NCBI RefSeq assembly: GCF_900167525.1 | Contig: NZ_FUZQ01000005.1 | Location: 446,572 to 510,571 of the forward strand | Reading direction: 5' to 3' | Source: Krasilnikoviella flava | Lineage (GTDB): Bacteria > Actinomycetota > Actinomycetes > Actinomycetales > Cellulomonadaceae | Length of the DNA: 64,000 nucleotides | In this document: piece by piece, positions 48,728 to 57,048 of the stretch | Layout: each line of letters opens with the position of its first letter | Position numbering within the stretch: position 1 is the stretch's first letter | The notes under the pieces: generated by a model | What the model was told of the DNA's origin: nothing | Databases searched by the model: none | The model's input: only the letters and a program-made list of their open reading frames with translations | Position numbers and translations under genes: made by a program

Positions 48728-50059
48728 ATGATGGCCGCACTCGGAGGTCCGGCGCCTGAGGGCGTCACGATCGGCGTCGTCGGCGCCGACAACTTCGTGC
48801 ACCGGATGGCAGGCGTCGCGCGCGAGGAGACGCGCACGCGGCTGCGGCTCGTCACGGCCGTCTACGATCGCGAGTCCGACGCGCACGAGAAGACGATGCG
48901 CATCATCGGCGACGTCGACGTCCTGCTGTTCGCCGGCCCGCTGCCGTACGACGTCGCCATGTCGGCCGGCCGGCTCCCGGTGCCTGCGACGTTCGTACCG
49001 ACGGGCGGCGCGGCACTGCCCACGACCCTGCTGCGCGGAGCGCTCGACGGGACCATCGACCCGGCACGGGTCAGCATCGACTCCGCCCTAGAGCGCGACG
49101 TCCGCGAGACGTACGCCGACCTCGGCGTGCCGCGGCGGCACGTCCACGTCATGGAGTACCACGAGTCCGTCGCACCCGAGCAGTTCCTCGCGTTCCACCG
49201 CGAGCTGTTCGAATCCGGACGCACGAGTGGCGCGATCACCACCGTTCCGTCCGTCGCCGCCGCGCTCACCGAGATCGGCGTCCCGAACCTCACGATGGTG
49301 CCCGCGCTGCTCAGCCTGCGGAACGCGCTGCGCACGGCCCGCCTCCTCGGCAGCGGCGCCCGCCTCGAGGACTCGCGCATCGCCGTGGTCATCGTCCGGC
49401 TCCCGTCCTCGGCGCTCCCGCACCGCACGAGCTCCAGCAACTACTGGTATCAGGAGCTCAAGCTCTCGCTGCACCGGGCCTTGCTGCACGACGCGCGCCA
49501 CATGGACGCAGCGGTCCTGCAGCGCGACGAGCACAGCTACCTCGTGATCACGACCATGGGCTCGCTGCGCTCGGGGACGGACGACCTCACACGCGCCCCC
49601 TTCCTCGCCTCGGTGCGCCAGGCGCTCGGGATCGAAGCCGAGGTCGGCATCGGCCTCGGCCGGACCACGCTCGAGGCGGAGGAGAACGCCCAGTCCGCCG
49701 TGAACCTGGTGGCCCGGGCCGGCAGCGACCTGGCCTACCTGGTCGGGACGCAGGGCAGCCCGATCGCACTGACCGACTCGGCCGACGACGACGCGCCCGA
49801 GCCGGCGCCCGTGGCGGACCCCCAGAACGAGACACTGCGCGAGATCATCACGCTGCTCGACGGATCGGGGGACGCGAGCCGCGTGGTCGACGCCGAGCGG
49901 ATCTCGCAGCTGCAGGGCGTCACGCTCCGCACCGCGCGCCGCACGCTCCGCTCGCTCGTGGACGCGGGGCTGGCGTGGCCGATGCCCCCCGCACGGGCAC
50001 AGAAGGTCGGGCGGCCGCCTGTGCGCTACCAGCTGTTGGACGAGCGCCTCACGGACTGA
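48728..50059 (+). CDS. transcriptional regulator with sensor, GGDEF/cyclase-like and winged-HTH domains
   Basis: Protein of 443 residues, not closely matched to a family I can name. Residues about 10-90 form an alpha/beta domain (VTIGVVGADNFVHRMAGVAR, DVDVLLFAGPLPYDVAM) reminiscent of PrpR-type sensors. The middle (about 200-330) ends with LGIEAEVGIGLGRTTLEAEE and NAQSAVNLVARAG, the pattern of degenerate GGDEF or cyclase-III palm domains found in PucR/CdaR regulators. The C-terminus (about 375-443) has a winged HTH (VDAERISQLQGVTLRTARRT, LRSLVDAGLAWPMP). It lies between the first Gfo/Idh gene and the hydrolase genes, so it is the likely local regulator. An ATG three bases on is equally possible. 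Confidence 0.7.
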   Translation: MMAALGGPAPEGVTIGVVGADNFVHRMAGVAREETRTRLRLVTAVYDRESDAHEKTMRIIGDVDVLLFAGPLPYDVAMSAGRLPVPATFVPTGGAALPTTLLRGALDGTIDPARVSIDSALERDVRETYADLGVPRRHVHVMEYHESVAPEQFLAFHRELFESGRTSGAITTVPSVAAALTEIGVPNLTMVPALLSLRNALRTARLLGSGARLEDSRIAVVIVRLPSSALPHRTSSSNYWYQELKLSLHRALLHDARHMDAAVLQRDEHSYLVITTMGSLRSGTDDLTRAPFLASVRQALGIEAEVGIGLGRTTLEAEENAQSAVNLVARAGSDLAYLVGTQGSPIALTDSADDDAPEPAPVADPQNETLREIITLLDGSGDASRVVDAERISQLQGVTLRTARRTLRSLVDAGLAWPMPPARAQKVGRPPVRYQLLDERLTD

Positions 50060-50133
50060 CCCGCCGCGGCCGCGCGCAATCGTCGCGGTCATTAAGCATG
50101 GACCGCAAGTGTCATTTGGCCCTGTACTTATGT

Positions 50134-50149
50134 CCTGCCCTCGGGCAGG
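50134..50149. promoter_or_regulatory. putative operator at the start of the hydrolase/transport cluster
   Basis: Inverted repeat CCTGCCC-TC-GGGCAGG ends 9 nt before the GTG of the deacetylase-like gene. TACTTA (50125-50130) just upstream is a possible -10, so the repeat would cover the transcription start. It could also form a hairpin in the leader. Confidence 0.45.
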
Positions 50150-50158
50150 CTGGGGCGC

Positions 50159-51925
50159 GTGACCACACCGCAGACCGTCGACCCCGCCCCCGAGACCGAC
50201 CCGACGTCCGCCATGGCGGGCGTGACGCTCTGGGCGTCGGGAAGGTCCGGCACACCCTCCCCGTGGGCCGCCTACGCCACCGAGGTGCTCGCGCACGCAG
50301 GCATCGCGCACACCACCTCCTCCGACCCGCGCGGCGTCGTTCTCGTCACCACACCCGTCACCGCCGACGACGCCGCCCGGCTCGCCTCGTTCGTCGCCGA
50401 CGGGGGCGCTCTCGTCCTCGCGACGGCGCCCGGCGCGCTCGCCGCGCTCGCCGGGGTGGAGGAGGGCGCAACGGTACGGACCGCGCAGGTCGAGATCGTG
50501 CCGGACGACGCCTGGACCCACCTCCCCCCACGGCCGCTGCGTGCCGTCGGTGGCGTCGAGCTCACACCCGCGCCGAGCACCCGCACGCTCGCGACCTGGC
50601 CCGGCGGCGCGGCAGCCGTGACCGTCCACACGCACGGCGACGGCGTCGTCCTCACCTTCGGCGCCGATCTCCTGCAGTCGGTCGTCCGCATCCAGCAGGG
50701 CTACGCCGTCACCGCCGACGGCGCCCCCGCCTCGGACGGGACCGCGCCCATCGACGACGACATCCTCAAGGCCGAGGACGGCATGGCCCTCGACCTCGAG
50801 ACGGACCGCGCCCTGCCGCCCCGCGAGGGCCCCGTGCCGGCCAACTACACGCACACCTATCCGCCGCCGTCAGCCGTTCCGATGTTCGACACACCGCACG
50901 CCGACTGGTGGCGCTCCCTCCTGCTGCAGGCGACCTGGTTCGCGGCGGAGCGTTCGGGCAGCGTCGTGCCATGGCTGGGCTACTGGCCCGCCGGGCTCTC
51001 AGCGATCGCGCACATGTCGCACGACTCCGACGGCAACAGCCCCGAAGACGGCCGCGCGGCGCTCGACGCGTTCGCCGACGCCGACGTCCAGGTGACGTGG
51101 TGCCAGGTGTTCCCCGGCGGGTACGGCCCCGAGATCTACGAGGAGATCACGGCCGCAGGGCACGAGCATGCACTGCACTACAACGCGATGCACGACGCCG
51201 ACCTCGCCTCGTGGGGCTGGCCGCAGATCCGCGCGCAGTACGCGTGGGCGCAGGCGGTGACCGGTCGCGAGCACATCGTCTCGAACAAGAACCACTACAC
51301 GCGCTGGGAGGGCTGGACGGAGTTCTACACCTGGTGCGAGCGGCTCGGCATCGAGATCGACGAGTCCCGCGGCCCGAGCAAGCAGGGCACCGTGGGCTTT
51401 CCTTTTGGGACGGCGCACGTCTCGTTCCCGCTCGCCGAGGACGGGTCCGAGCGCACGTTCCACGACGTGCTCAACCTGCCGCTCCACACCCAGGACCTCG
51501 CCTGGGCGGGGCACGCCTCGATCCGCGACGTGATCCTCGACGGCGCGCAGGAGCAGCACGGCGTCGCCCACTTCCTGTTCCACGGCCCGCACCTCAATAT
51601 CCGGCCGCTCACCCGCGCGGCGTGCCTCGAGCTCGCCGACGAGGCCCGGCGCCGCGGGATGGAGTGGTGGACCGCGGAGCGCATCAACGCGTGGGAGCGC
51701 GCCCGGCGCGGTGTGAGCGTCGAGGTCGTCGCCGACGGCGAGGAGCTCGTCCTCCGGGTCTCCTCCGACGCGTCCGTGGCCGGCGCGGCGATCCTCCTCC
51801 CGCCGGGCGTGAGCGTGGCGGGGCCGCCGCACGCGCTCACCGGCGTCACGCGCCACGGCCGGAAGTTCACGGAGCTCGCCGCCGACCTTCCCGCCGGGAC
51901 CACCACCTGGACGCTGGCGAGGTGA
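50159..51925 (+). CDS. GATase-like domain fused to a NodB-like polysaccharide deacetylase domain
   Basis: Protein of 588 residues, with no signal peptide. The N-terminal part (about 15-200) resembles class I glutamine amidotransferase/ThuA-like folds: VVLVTTPVTADDAARLASFV, then ADGGALVLATAPGALAAL. The centre (about 240-520) is deacetylase-like: AHMSHDSDGNSPEDGRAALD supplies His288-Asp289-x-Asp291 and AAGHEHALHYN supplies His335, His337 and His340, as in PuuE/PgdA-type metal centres. A short beta-rich tail ends the protein. Function as an N-deacetylase or related amidohydrolase is inferred. The GTG is followed by coupling to the next gene (GTGA overlap at 51922-51925). Confidence 0.6.
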   Translation: MTTPQTVDPAPETDPTSAMAGVTLWASGRSGTPSPWAAYATEVLAHAGIAHTTSSDPRGVVLVTTPVTADDAARLASFVADGGALVLATAPGALAALAGVEEGATVRTAQVEIVPDDAWTHLPPRPLRAVGGVELTPAPSTRTLATWPGGAAAVTVHTHGDGVVLTFGADLLQSVVRIQQGYAVTADGAPASDGTAPIDDDILKAEDGMALDLETDRALPPREGPVPANYTHTYPPPSAVPMFDTPHADWWRSLLLQATWFAAERSGSVVPWLGYWPAGLSAIAHMSHDSDGNSPEDGRAALDAFADADVQVTWCQVFPGGYGPEIYEEITAAGHEHALHYNAMHDADLASWGWPQIRAQYAWAQAVTGREHIVSNKNHYTRWEGWTEFYTWCERLGIEIDESRGPSKQGTVGFPFGTAHVSFPLAEDGSERTFHDVLNLPLHTQDLAWAGHASIRDVILDGAQEQHGVAHFLFHGPHLNIRPLTRAACLELADEARRRGMEWWTAERINAWERARRGVSVEVVADGEELVLRVSSDASVAGAAILLPPGVSVAGPPHALTGVTRHGRKFTELAADLPAGTTTWTLAR

Positions 51926-53190
51926 GCGCACCCGCCTTGCGGATCGGCGTCGACCGCACGGACGTCACGCCGCCGACACCGGTCCCGCTCGCCGGGTTCG
52001 CAGCACGGGCGGACCTGGGGCCGGCGACGGAGGTACTGTCCCCGCTGCACGTGCGCTCGCTCGCACTCCGCGCGGGCACCGCGGCACCCGTCGTGCTCGT
52101 CTCCGCCGACCTGCTCTGGTGGGGCGACGACGTCGTCGCGACGCTGCGCGAGGCCTACGCCGCGCGTTTCGGGCTGGACCCGGCTTCGCTCGTGCTGCAC
52201 GCGACGCACAACCACTCCGGCCCGCAGGTGGCGCGACGGATGACGCCGTCGCTGGGCGAGCCGGACGAGGACTACCTGGCGTTCCTCACGGACCGGACGC
52301 TCGCGAGCATCGAGCGCGCCCTGGCCGGCGAGACGCCCGTGCGCGTCCAGACGGCGCGCGCGGCCACCGATGTGGCAGTCGACCGGCGCTGGGCGCGCAC
52401 GGGTGGCGCCGTTCCCCGCTCGCCCATCGACCCCGATCTCACGGTGGTCAGCCTCGTAGACGACGACGGGGCTCCCGCGGCCGTGCTCACGCACCTCGCG
52501 TGCCACCCCGTGGTGCACCACGGCAACGCCGTCACCCCGGACCTCCACGGCACGGTCGCTGCTGCCCTCGAACGTGACACCACGCCGTTCGCGATGCCCT
52601 TGCAGGGGTGCTGCGGCGACGTGAACCCGGCCCGCTACGCGGCCGACGGCTCGTTCGCCGACGGCGACCAGGACGACGTCGAGCAGCTCGCCGCGGAGGT
52701 GGCGAGCGTGGCCAGAGACGCCCTCGCGCACGCCACGTGCGCCGGCGACGCCGCGCTGGCGGTGCGCCGTCGGCCCCTCGAGCTCCCGTTGCAGGACCGG
52801 TTGGCCCTGCCCCTGGTCGCGCGCATGGCGGAGCGGGACGACGTGCGGGGCGAGTGGGCCCGGCTCGCGCTGGAGGACCCGGGAGGATACGCACGCCCCC
52901 CCGTGCTCCAGCTCGTCCACCTCCGGTTGACGTCTGGGCTGTCTCTGCTCGGCATGTCCGGCGAGCCGGTGAGCGCCTACGGCCTCCACGTGCGCCGGGT
53001 GAGCGGCGGGACCTGCGTGCCGCTCGGCTACACCGACGGGATGACGACCTACCTCGTCACGGCCAAGCAGCTCGAGGAGGGCGGCTACGAACCGTGCGAG
53101 GCGCCCGTGTACTTCGGGATCCCGGCGCCGCTCGCTCCTGCCGCGGAGCAGGCGATCCGGACGGAGATCTCGGCCCTGGCGATGGGCTGA
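51922..53190 (+). CDS. neutral/alkaline ceramidase N-terminal-domain-like hydrolase
   Basis: Protein of 422 residues related to the N-terminal catalytic domain of neutral ceramidase: it begins RIGVDRTDVTPPTPVPLAGF, has VSADLLWWGDD and the zinc-site segment LHATHNHSGP (His96, His98), then LTHLACHPVVH and LQGCCGDVNPA. The C-terminal Ig-like domain of true ceramidases and a signal peptide are missing, so the enzyme is cytoplasmic and probably acts on an N-acyl bond in another compound. Its start overlaps the stop of the deacetylase-like gene (GTGA), so the two act together. Such short homologues are often found in sugar-catabolism loci. Confidence 0.78.
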   Translation: MSAPALRIGVDRTDVTPPTPVPLAGFAARADLGPATEVLSPLHVRSLALRAGTAAPVVLVSADLLWWGDDVVATLREAYAARFGLDPASLVLHATHNHSGPQVARRMTPSLGEPDEDYLAFLTDRTLASIERALAGETPVRVQTARAATDVAVDRRWARTGGAVPRSPIDPDLTVVSLVDDDGAPAAVLTHLACHPVVHHGNAVTPDLHGTVAAALERDTTPFAMPLQGCCGDVNPARYAADGSFADGDQDDVEQLAAEVASVARDALAHATCAGDAALAVRRRPLELPLQDRLALPLVARMAERDDVRGEWARLALEDPGGYARPPVLQLVHLRLTSGLSLLGMSGEPVSAYGLHVRRVSGGTCVPLGYTDGMTTYLVTAKQLEEGGYEPCEAPVYFGIPAPLAPAAEQAIRTEISALAMG

Positions 53191-53259
53191 CCGCGCCGTG
53201 GGCAGAGCGCCGGCAACGAGAAGTTGACATCGAGGTTACCGAACGGGACGCCGAATCCG

Positions 53260-53306
53260 TTGACGCCGACCACGCGGGCACCATAACGTCAGGCACCATA
53301 ACGCCA
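53260..53306 (+). promoter_or_regulatory. promoter and 2 x 15-bp direct repeat upstream of the transporter genes
   Basis: TTGACG (53260-53265) and CATAAC (53282-53287) are 16 bp apart. The -10 lies in the first of two adjacent copies of GGCACCATAACGYCA (53277-53291 and 53292-53306, one difference). The repeats may bind the local regulator. The 201-bp gap holds no other gene. Confidence 0.5.
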
Positions 53307-53391
53307 GGGCAGTACCAGAGTTACGGACAGACCGAATTTGGATCGAGTCGAGGAGGACTCGATGGGACCGTCTACCGAGAGAGAGATCCCC

Positions 53392-55173
53392 ATGACCCGC
53401 ACGCGCTGCCGTCGTACCGCCCGCGTCGCCGCCCTCACCGCGGCGGCCACGCTCGCCCTCGCCAGCTGTTCGCTGTTCCCCGACTCCGGGGGTGGGGACG
53501 GCGGAGGCGCCGAGGCCGGCGGCAGCATCACCGTCCAGGCGACGAACTTCGCCCACATCGACCCTCAGAGCATCACGTTCGGCATGTGGCTGGTGCAGAT
53601 GGGTCTGCTCGAGGGGCTTGTGCTGCAGACGCCGGACGGGACCGACGTCCGCGAAGGCGTCGCCGACGAATGGGAGGTGAGCGAGGACGGACTCACCTAC
53701 ACGTTCCACCTGCGCGACGGAGTCACGTGGTCGAACGGCGAGCCCCTCACTGCCGCCGACTTCGAGTGGACGTACGAGCGCCTCCTCGACCCCGCGCGCG
53801 GCGACAGCGGAGTGACCACCGGAGCGTCGTCGTACCAGGTACCGCTCGGCATCCTCAACGCCGAGGAGTACAGCACCGGCGTCGTCACCGACTTCGACGA
53901 GGTCGGCATCGAGGCCGTCGACGACCAGACGCTCGAGTTCACCCTCGCGGCGCCGAACCCCGGCTTCGTCATGGGCCTCACCTACCCTTCGATGCTCCCG
54001 CTCAACCCCGACGCGGTCCAGGGCGAGGGCGACTGGCAGCAGCCCGAGAACTGGGTCGGCAACGGCCCGTACAACCTCGTGGAGTGGACGGCGAACTCGA
54101 GCATGCGGCTCGAGAAGAACCCCGAGTACTGGGACGCGGAGAACGTCGCGCTCGACGAGGTCAACGTCCAGCTCATTGAGCAGGGGTCGATCACGACCAC
54201 CGTGCCGTACGAGAACGGCGAGGTCGACATCCAGGCCATCAGCGAGCCGGCCGAGATCACCCGGTTCCTCGCCGACCCCGAGCTGAGCGAGCAGATGTAC
54301 GTGCTCGAGAACGCAGGGACGGCCTACCTGGCGCCGATCCACAGCGCGAACCCGATCCTCGAGGACCCGAACATCCGGCGCGCCCTGAGCCTTGGCCTCG
54401 GTCGGGAGGAGATCGCCGGCATCAGCGACATGACGTCGCCCGCCACAACACTGACGTCCCCGGCCACGCCGGGCTGGAGCGAGGAGATGGCCGCCCACGA
54501 CGCCATGTGGGGCGAGGACGCCGTCGCCGAGGCGCAAGAGATTCTCGCCGACGAGGGGTATCCGGACGGCGAGGGGTTCCCGACGCTGACCATCCTGGCC
54601 GGCTCCGACTTCCCGCAGCTCGACGCGATCATCGACACCTGGAACACGAACCTCGGGATCGAGGCGGTCAAGGACGTCGTGGAGGTCGGCGTCTACGTCG
54701 AGCGCCGCGATGAGATGCACGACGCGGACTACGTCGGCTACTGGTACGGGTCGTTCTCCGGGATCAGCACGTGGCCGTACCAGGTCGAGCAGCTGTGGTC
54801 CCCGGAAATGGTCCGCCAGGCGGGGCTCGACGCCGCCAGGTACGAGCAGTTCCTCGCCGTCCAGAACGACGCCGCGCTCGCGCCGGGCGACCGCACCAAG
54901 CAGCTCGAGGACATCCTCAGCACGGCCTCGACCCCCGAGGCGCAGGCGTTCGCCGAGCGGGTCGGGGAGGCCAAGTCGACGACCAATGAGGCCGAGCAGC
55001 AGGAGATCTTCTTCGACGCCGCGACCCTGCGCGAGGAGGCGGAGCTGCTGCTCCCGGTCGCGTGGAACGATGTCGTGTACGTCGCTCAGCCGCGCGTCCA
55101 GGGCCTCGAGATCCGTGCTCAGGCCGACCGGTACTACTTCAAGGACGTCTCGGTCGACGACGTGGCGGAGTGA
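53392..55173 (+). CDS. ABC transporter substrate-binding lipoprotein, family 5
   Basis: Extracellular solute-binding protein of 593 residues. The N-terminus is a lipoprotein signal: positively charged RTRCRRTAR, hydrophobic stretch, and lipobox LASC with Cys26. After a Gly-rich linker the SBP_bac_5 core runs from about residue 43: LLEGLVLQTPDG, EVSEDGLTYTFHLRDGVTWS, GEPLTAADFEWTYERLLDP, and NWVGNGPYNLVEWTANSSM. Family 5 proteins bind oligopeptides, but also oligosaccharides and nickel; the locus suggests a glycan product. First gene of a five-gene transport run. ATG 53392 was preferred for the signal peptide. Confidence 0.92.
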   Translation: MTRTRCRRTARVAALTAAATLALASCSLFPDSGGGDGGGAEAGGSITVQATNFAHIDPQSITFGMWLVQMGLLEGLVLQTPDGTDVREGVADEWEVSEDGLTYTFHLRDGVTWSNGEPLTAADFEWTYERLLDPARGDSGVTTGASSYQVPLGILNAEEYSTGVVTDFDEVGIEAVDDQTLEFTLAAPNPGFVMGLTYPSMLPLNPDAVQGEGDWQQPENWVGNGPYNLVEWTANSSMRLEKNPEYWDAENVALDEVNVQLIEQGSITTTVPYENGEVDIQAISEPAEITRFLADPELSEQMYVLENAGTAYLAPIHSANPILEDPNIRRALSLGLGREEIAGISDMTSPATTLTSPATPGWSEEMAAHDAMWGEDAVAEAQEILADEGYPDGEGFPTLTILAGSDFPQLDAIIDTWNTNLGIEAVKDVVEVGVYVERRDEMHDADYVGYWYGSFSGISTWPYQVEQLWSPEMVRQAGLDAARYEQFLAVQNDAALAPGDRTKQLEDILSTASTPEAQAFAERVGEAKSTTNEAEQQEIFFDAATLREEAELLLPVAWNDVVYVAQPRVQGLEIRAQADRYYFKDVSVDDVAE

Positions 55174-55175
55174 AC

Positions 55176-56231
55176 ATGGGTTACCTCGAGTTCTTCGGCC
55201 GGCGCCTCGCGCGCGTGGGTTTCTCCCTCGTCGTCATCTCGGCTCTCACGTTCACGCTGCTGCAGCTGGCTCCGGGCAGCTTCGCGGACATCCAGCGGGC
55301 CAGCTCCGGTTCGACCGGGATGGCGGGTGCTGCGGCGCAGGAGGTCGCCGGCCAGTTCGCGACGCGGTACGGCGACGACGTCCCCGCCTGGCAGCAGTAC
55401 CTCGTCTTCATGAAGGGTGCGCTGACGTGGGACCTGGGGCCGTCGTACAAGTACCCGGCGCAGTCGGTGGAGAGCATCATCGCCCAGGGGTTCCCGGTGT
55501 CGGCGACCCTCGCCGTCCTCGCCACGCTCATCGCGCTGGCGATCGCGATCCCGACCGGGGTGTTCGCGGCACTCAAGCAGCGCACGGCGTGGGACACGGG
55601 GTCGATGTTCGTGCTGACGCTCGGGCATGCGCTGCCGAACTACCTCACGGCGGTGTTCCTGGTCCTGATCTTCGCGGGCGCGATGCACGTCCTCCCCGCG
55701 GCCGGGTGGGACGGCCCGCAGCACCTCATCCTTCCCGTCATCGCCCTGGCGATCGGACCCCTCGCCGTCCTGGCCAGATACGTCCGGTCCTCCATGCTGG
55801 ACACCCTGAGCGAGGAGTACGTGACGGCGGCGATCGCGAAGGGCGGGCGCCCCGGCGTCGTCATCCGCAAGCATGTGCTGCGCAACTCTCTGATCCCGCT
55901 CGTGACGGTCACGGGACCGATGCTCGCCGCGCTGATGACCGGGACGGTGTTCATCGAGACGATGTTCCGGATCCCCGGGCTCGGCCTCTCCTTCACCCAG
56001 GCCGCGTCCAGCCGTGACATGCCGCTCCTCATGGGGACGACGCTCTTCTTCGCGATCATCCTCATGGCGACGAATCTCGTGGTCGACCTCGTGTACGGCC
56101 TCCTCGACCCGCGCGTGCGCGCAGAAAGTGGGCGAAAGCTCCGTGGCAGCCGTATCAGCAGGAAGGACGTCGGCCGGCCCGGCGCCGGAAGCAGTGAAGG
56201 CAGCAGGGCCGTGGTCCAAGGCCTGGGGTAG
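55176..56231 (+). CDS. ABC transporter permease, DppB/OppB type
   Basis: Inner-membrane permease of 351 residues with six predicted membrane segments; starts MGYLEFFGRRLARVGFSLVV and carries the coupling-helix EAA motif EEYVTAAIAKGGRPGVVIRK. The start lies 2 bp after the stop of the binding-protein gene. After the usual family end (LLDPRVR) it has an extra tail of about 35 residues, rich in Gly, Ser and Arg, whose coding sequence overlaps the start of the next permease gene. Confidence 0.92.
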   Translation: MGYLEFFGRRLARVGFSLVVISALTFTLLQLAPGSFADIQRASSGSTGMAGAAAQEVAGQFATRYGDDVPAWQQYLVFMKGALTWDLGPSYKYPAQSVESIIAQGFPVSATLAVLATLIALAIAIPTGVFAALKQRTAWDTGSMFVLTLGHALPNYLTAVFLVLIFAGAMHVLPAAGWDGPQHLILPVIALAIGPLAVLARYVRSSMLDTLSEEYVTAAIAKGGRPGVVIRKHVLRNSLIPLVTVTGPMLAALMTGTVFIETMFRIPGLGLSFTQAASSRDMPLLMGTTLFFAIILMATNLVVDLVYGLLDPRVRAESGRKLRGSRISRKDVGRPGAGSSEGSRAVVQGLG

Positions 56232-57048
56232 GTTCCGGAGCAACCGGATGGCCTTCATCAGCCTGTGGGTCGTCCTGGTCCTCCTGCTCGTCGCGATCTT
56301 CGCGCCGCTCGTCGCCCCGTACCCGCCGCAGACGACGGACTACGGCCAGCAGCTCGCTCCCATCGGCTCGCCGGGGCACCCCCTCGGGACCGACACGCTG
56401 GGCCGCGACATCCTCTCCCGGCTGGTGTACGGGTTCCGGACGGCGTTCCTCGTCGCGTTCGTGGCCGAGGTGATCTCCGTCGTCGTGGCGCTGAGCGTGG
56501 GCGTCGTCGCCGGTTACCGGGGCGGCAGGGCCGACGGCGCCCTCATGGCGGCGACGGACATCATGTACGCATTCCCGACGTACCTGTTCGCCGTCCTCCT
56601 GGTGACGGTGTTCGGCCGGAACTTCTGGTCCGTGATGGCGGCGATCGCCGTCGCCGGATGGGTCACCCAGGCCAGGTTGGTCAGGGCGCAGGTGATGACC
56701 CTCAAGAAGCGGGACTTCGTCGAGGCGGCCCAGGGCATGGGTGCGAAGGGACCGACGATCGCGACCCGCTACATCCTCCCGAACGCACTCGGACCGCTCC
56801 TCGTCACGACGAGCTTCGCCGTCCCGGCCGCGATCACCACGGAGGCGGGTCTCTCAATGCTCGGGCTCGGGATCGCCGACATGCCGTCCTGGGGAGCGAT
56901 GATCAACGAGGGCGTGCGGTTCGCGACGTCGTCGCCGCACATGATCATCTCGCCGGCGATCGCGTTCGCGGTCACCCTGCTGGCGTTCACCTGGATGGGC
57001 GACGGCGTCCGCGACGCCTTCGACATCACGTCGGAGGGGCGGCGATGA
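56143..57048 (+). CDS. ABC transporter permease, DppC/OppC type
   Basis: Second permease, about 301 residues, six membrane segments, with LGTDTLGRDILSRLVYGFRT and the EAA motif KRDFVEAAQGMGAKGPTIAT. The start is uncertain: GTG codons at 56128, 56143 and 56194 all lie within the end of the first permease gene, and the ATG at 56248 would remove the RFRSNRM segment that normally precedes the first membrane helix. I use 56143. The 56128-56231 overlap is unusual. Followed by the ATPase gene with an ATGA overlap. Confidence 0.88.
   Translation: MAAVSAGRTSAGPAPEAVKAAGPWSKAWGRFRSNRMAFISLWVVLVLLLVAIFAPLVAPYPPQTTDYGQQLAPIGSPGHPLGTDTLGRDILSRLVYGFRTAFLVAFVAEVISVVVALSVGVVAGYRGGRADGALMAATDIMYAFPTYLFAVLLVTVFGRNFWSVMAAIAVAGWVTQARLVRAQVMTLKKRDFVEAAQGMGAKGPTIATRYILPNALGPLLVTTSFAVPAAITTEAGLSMLGLGIADMPSWGAMINEGVRFATSSPHMIISPAIAFAVTLLAFTWMGDGVRDAFDITSEGRR

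Noticed and set aside
51922-53190. True ceramidase acting on sphingolipids
   Set aside because: No signal peptide, no Ig-like C-terminal domain and no lipid-related neighbours.
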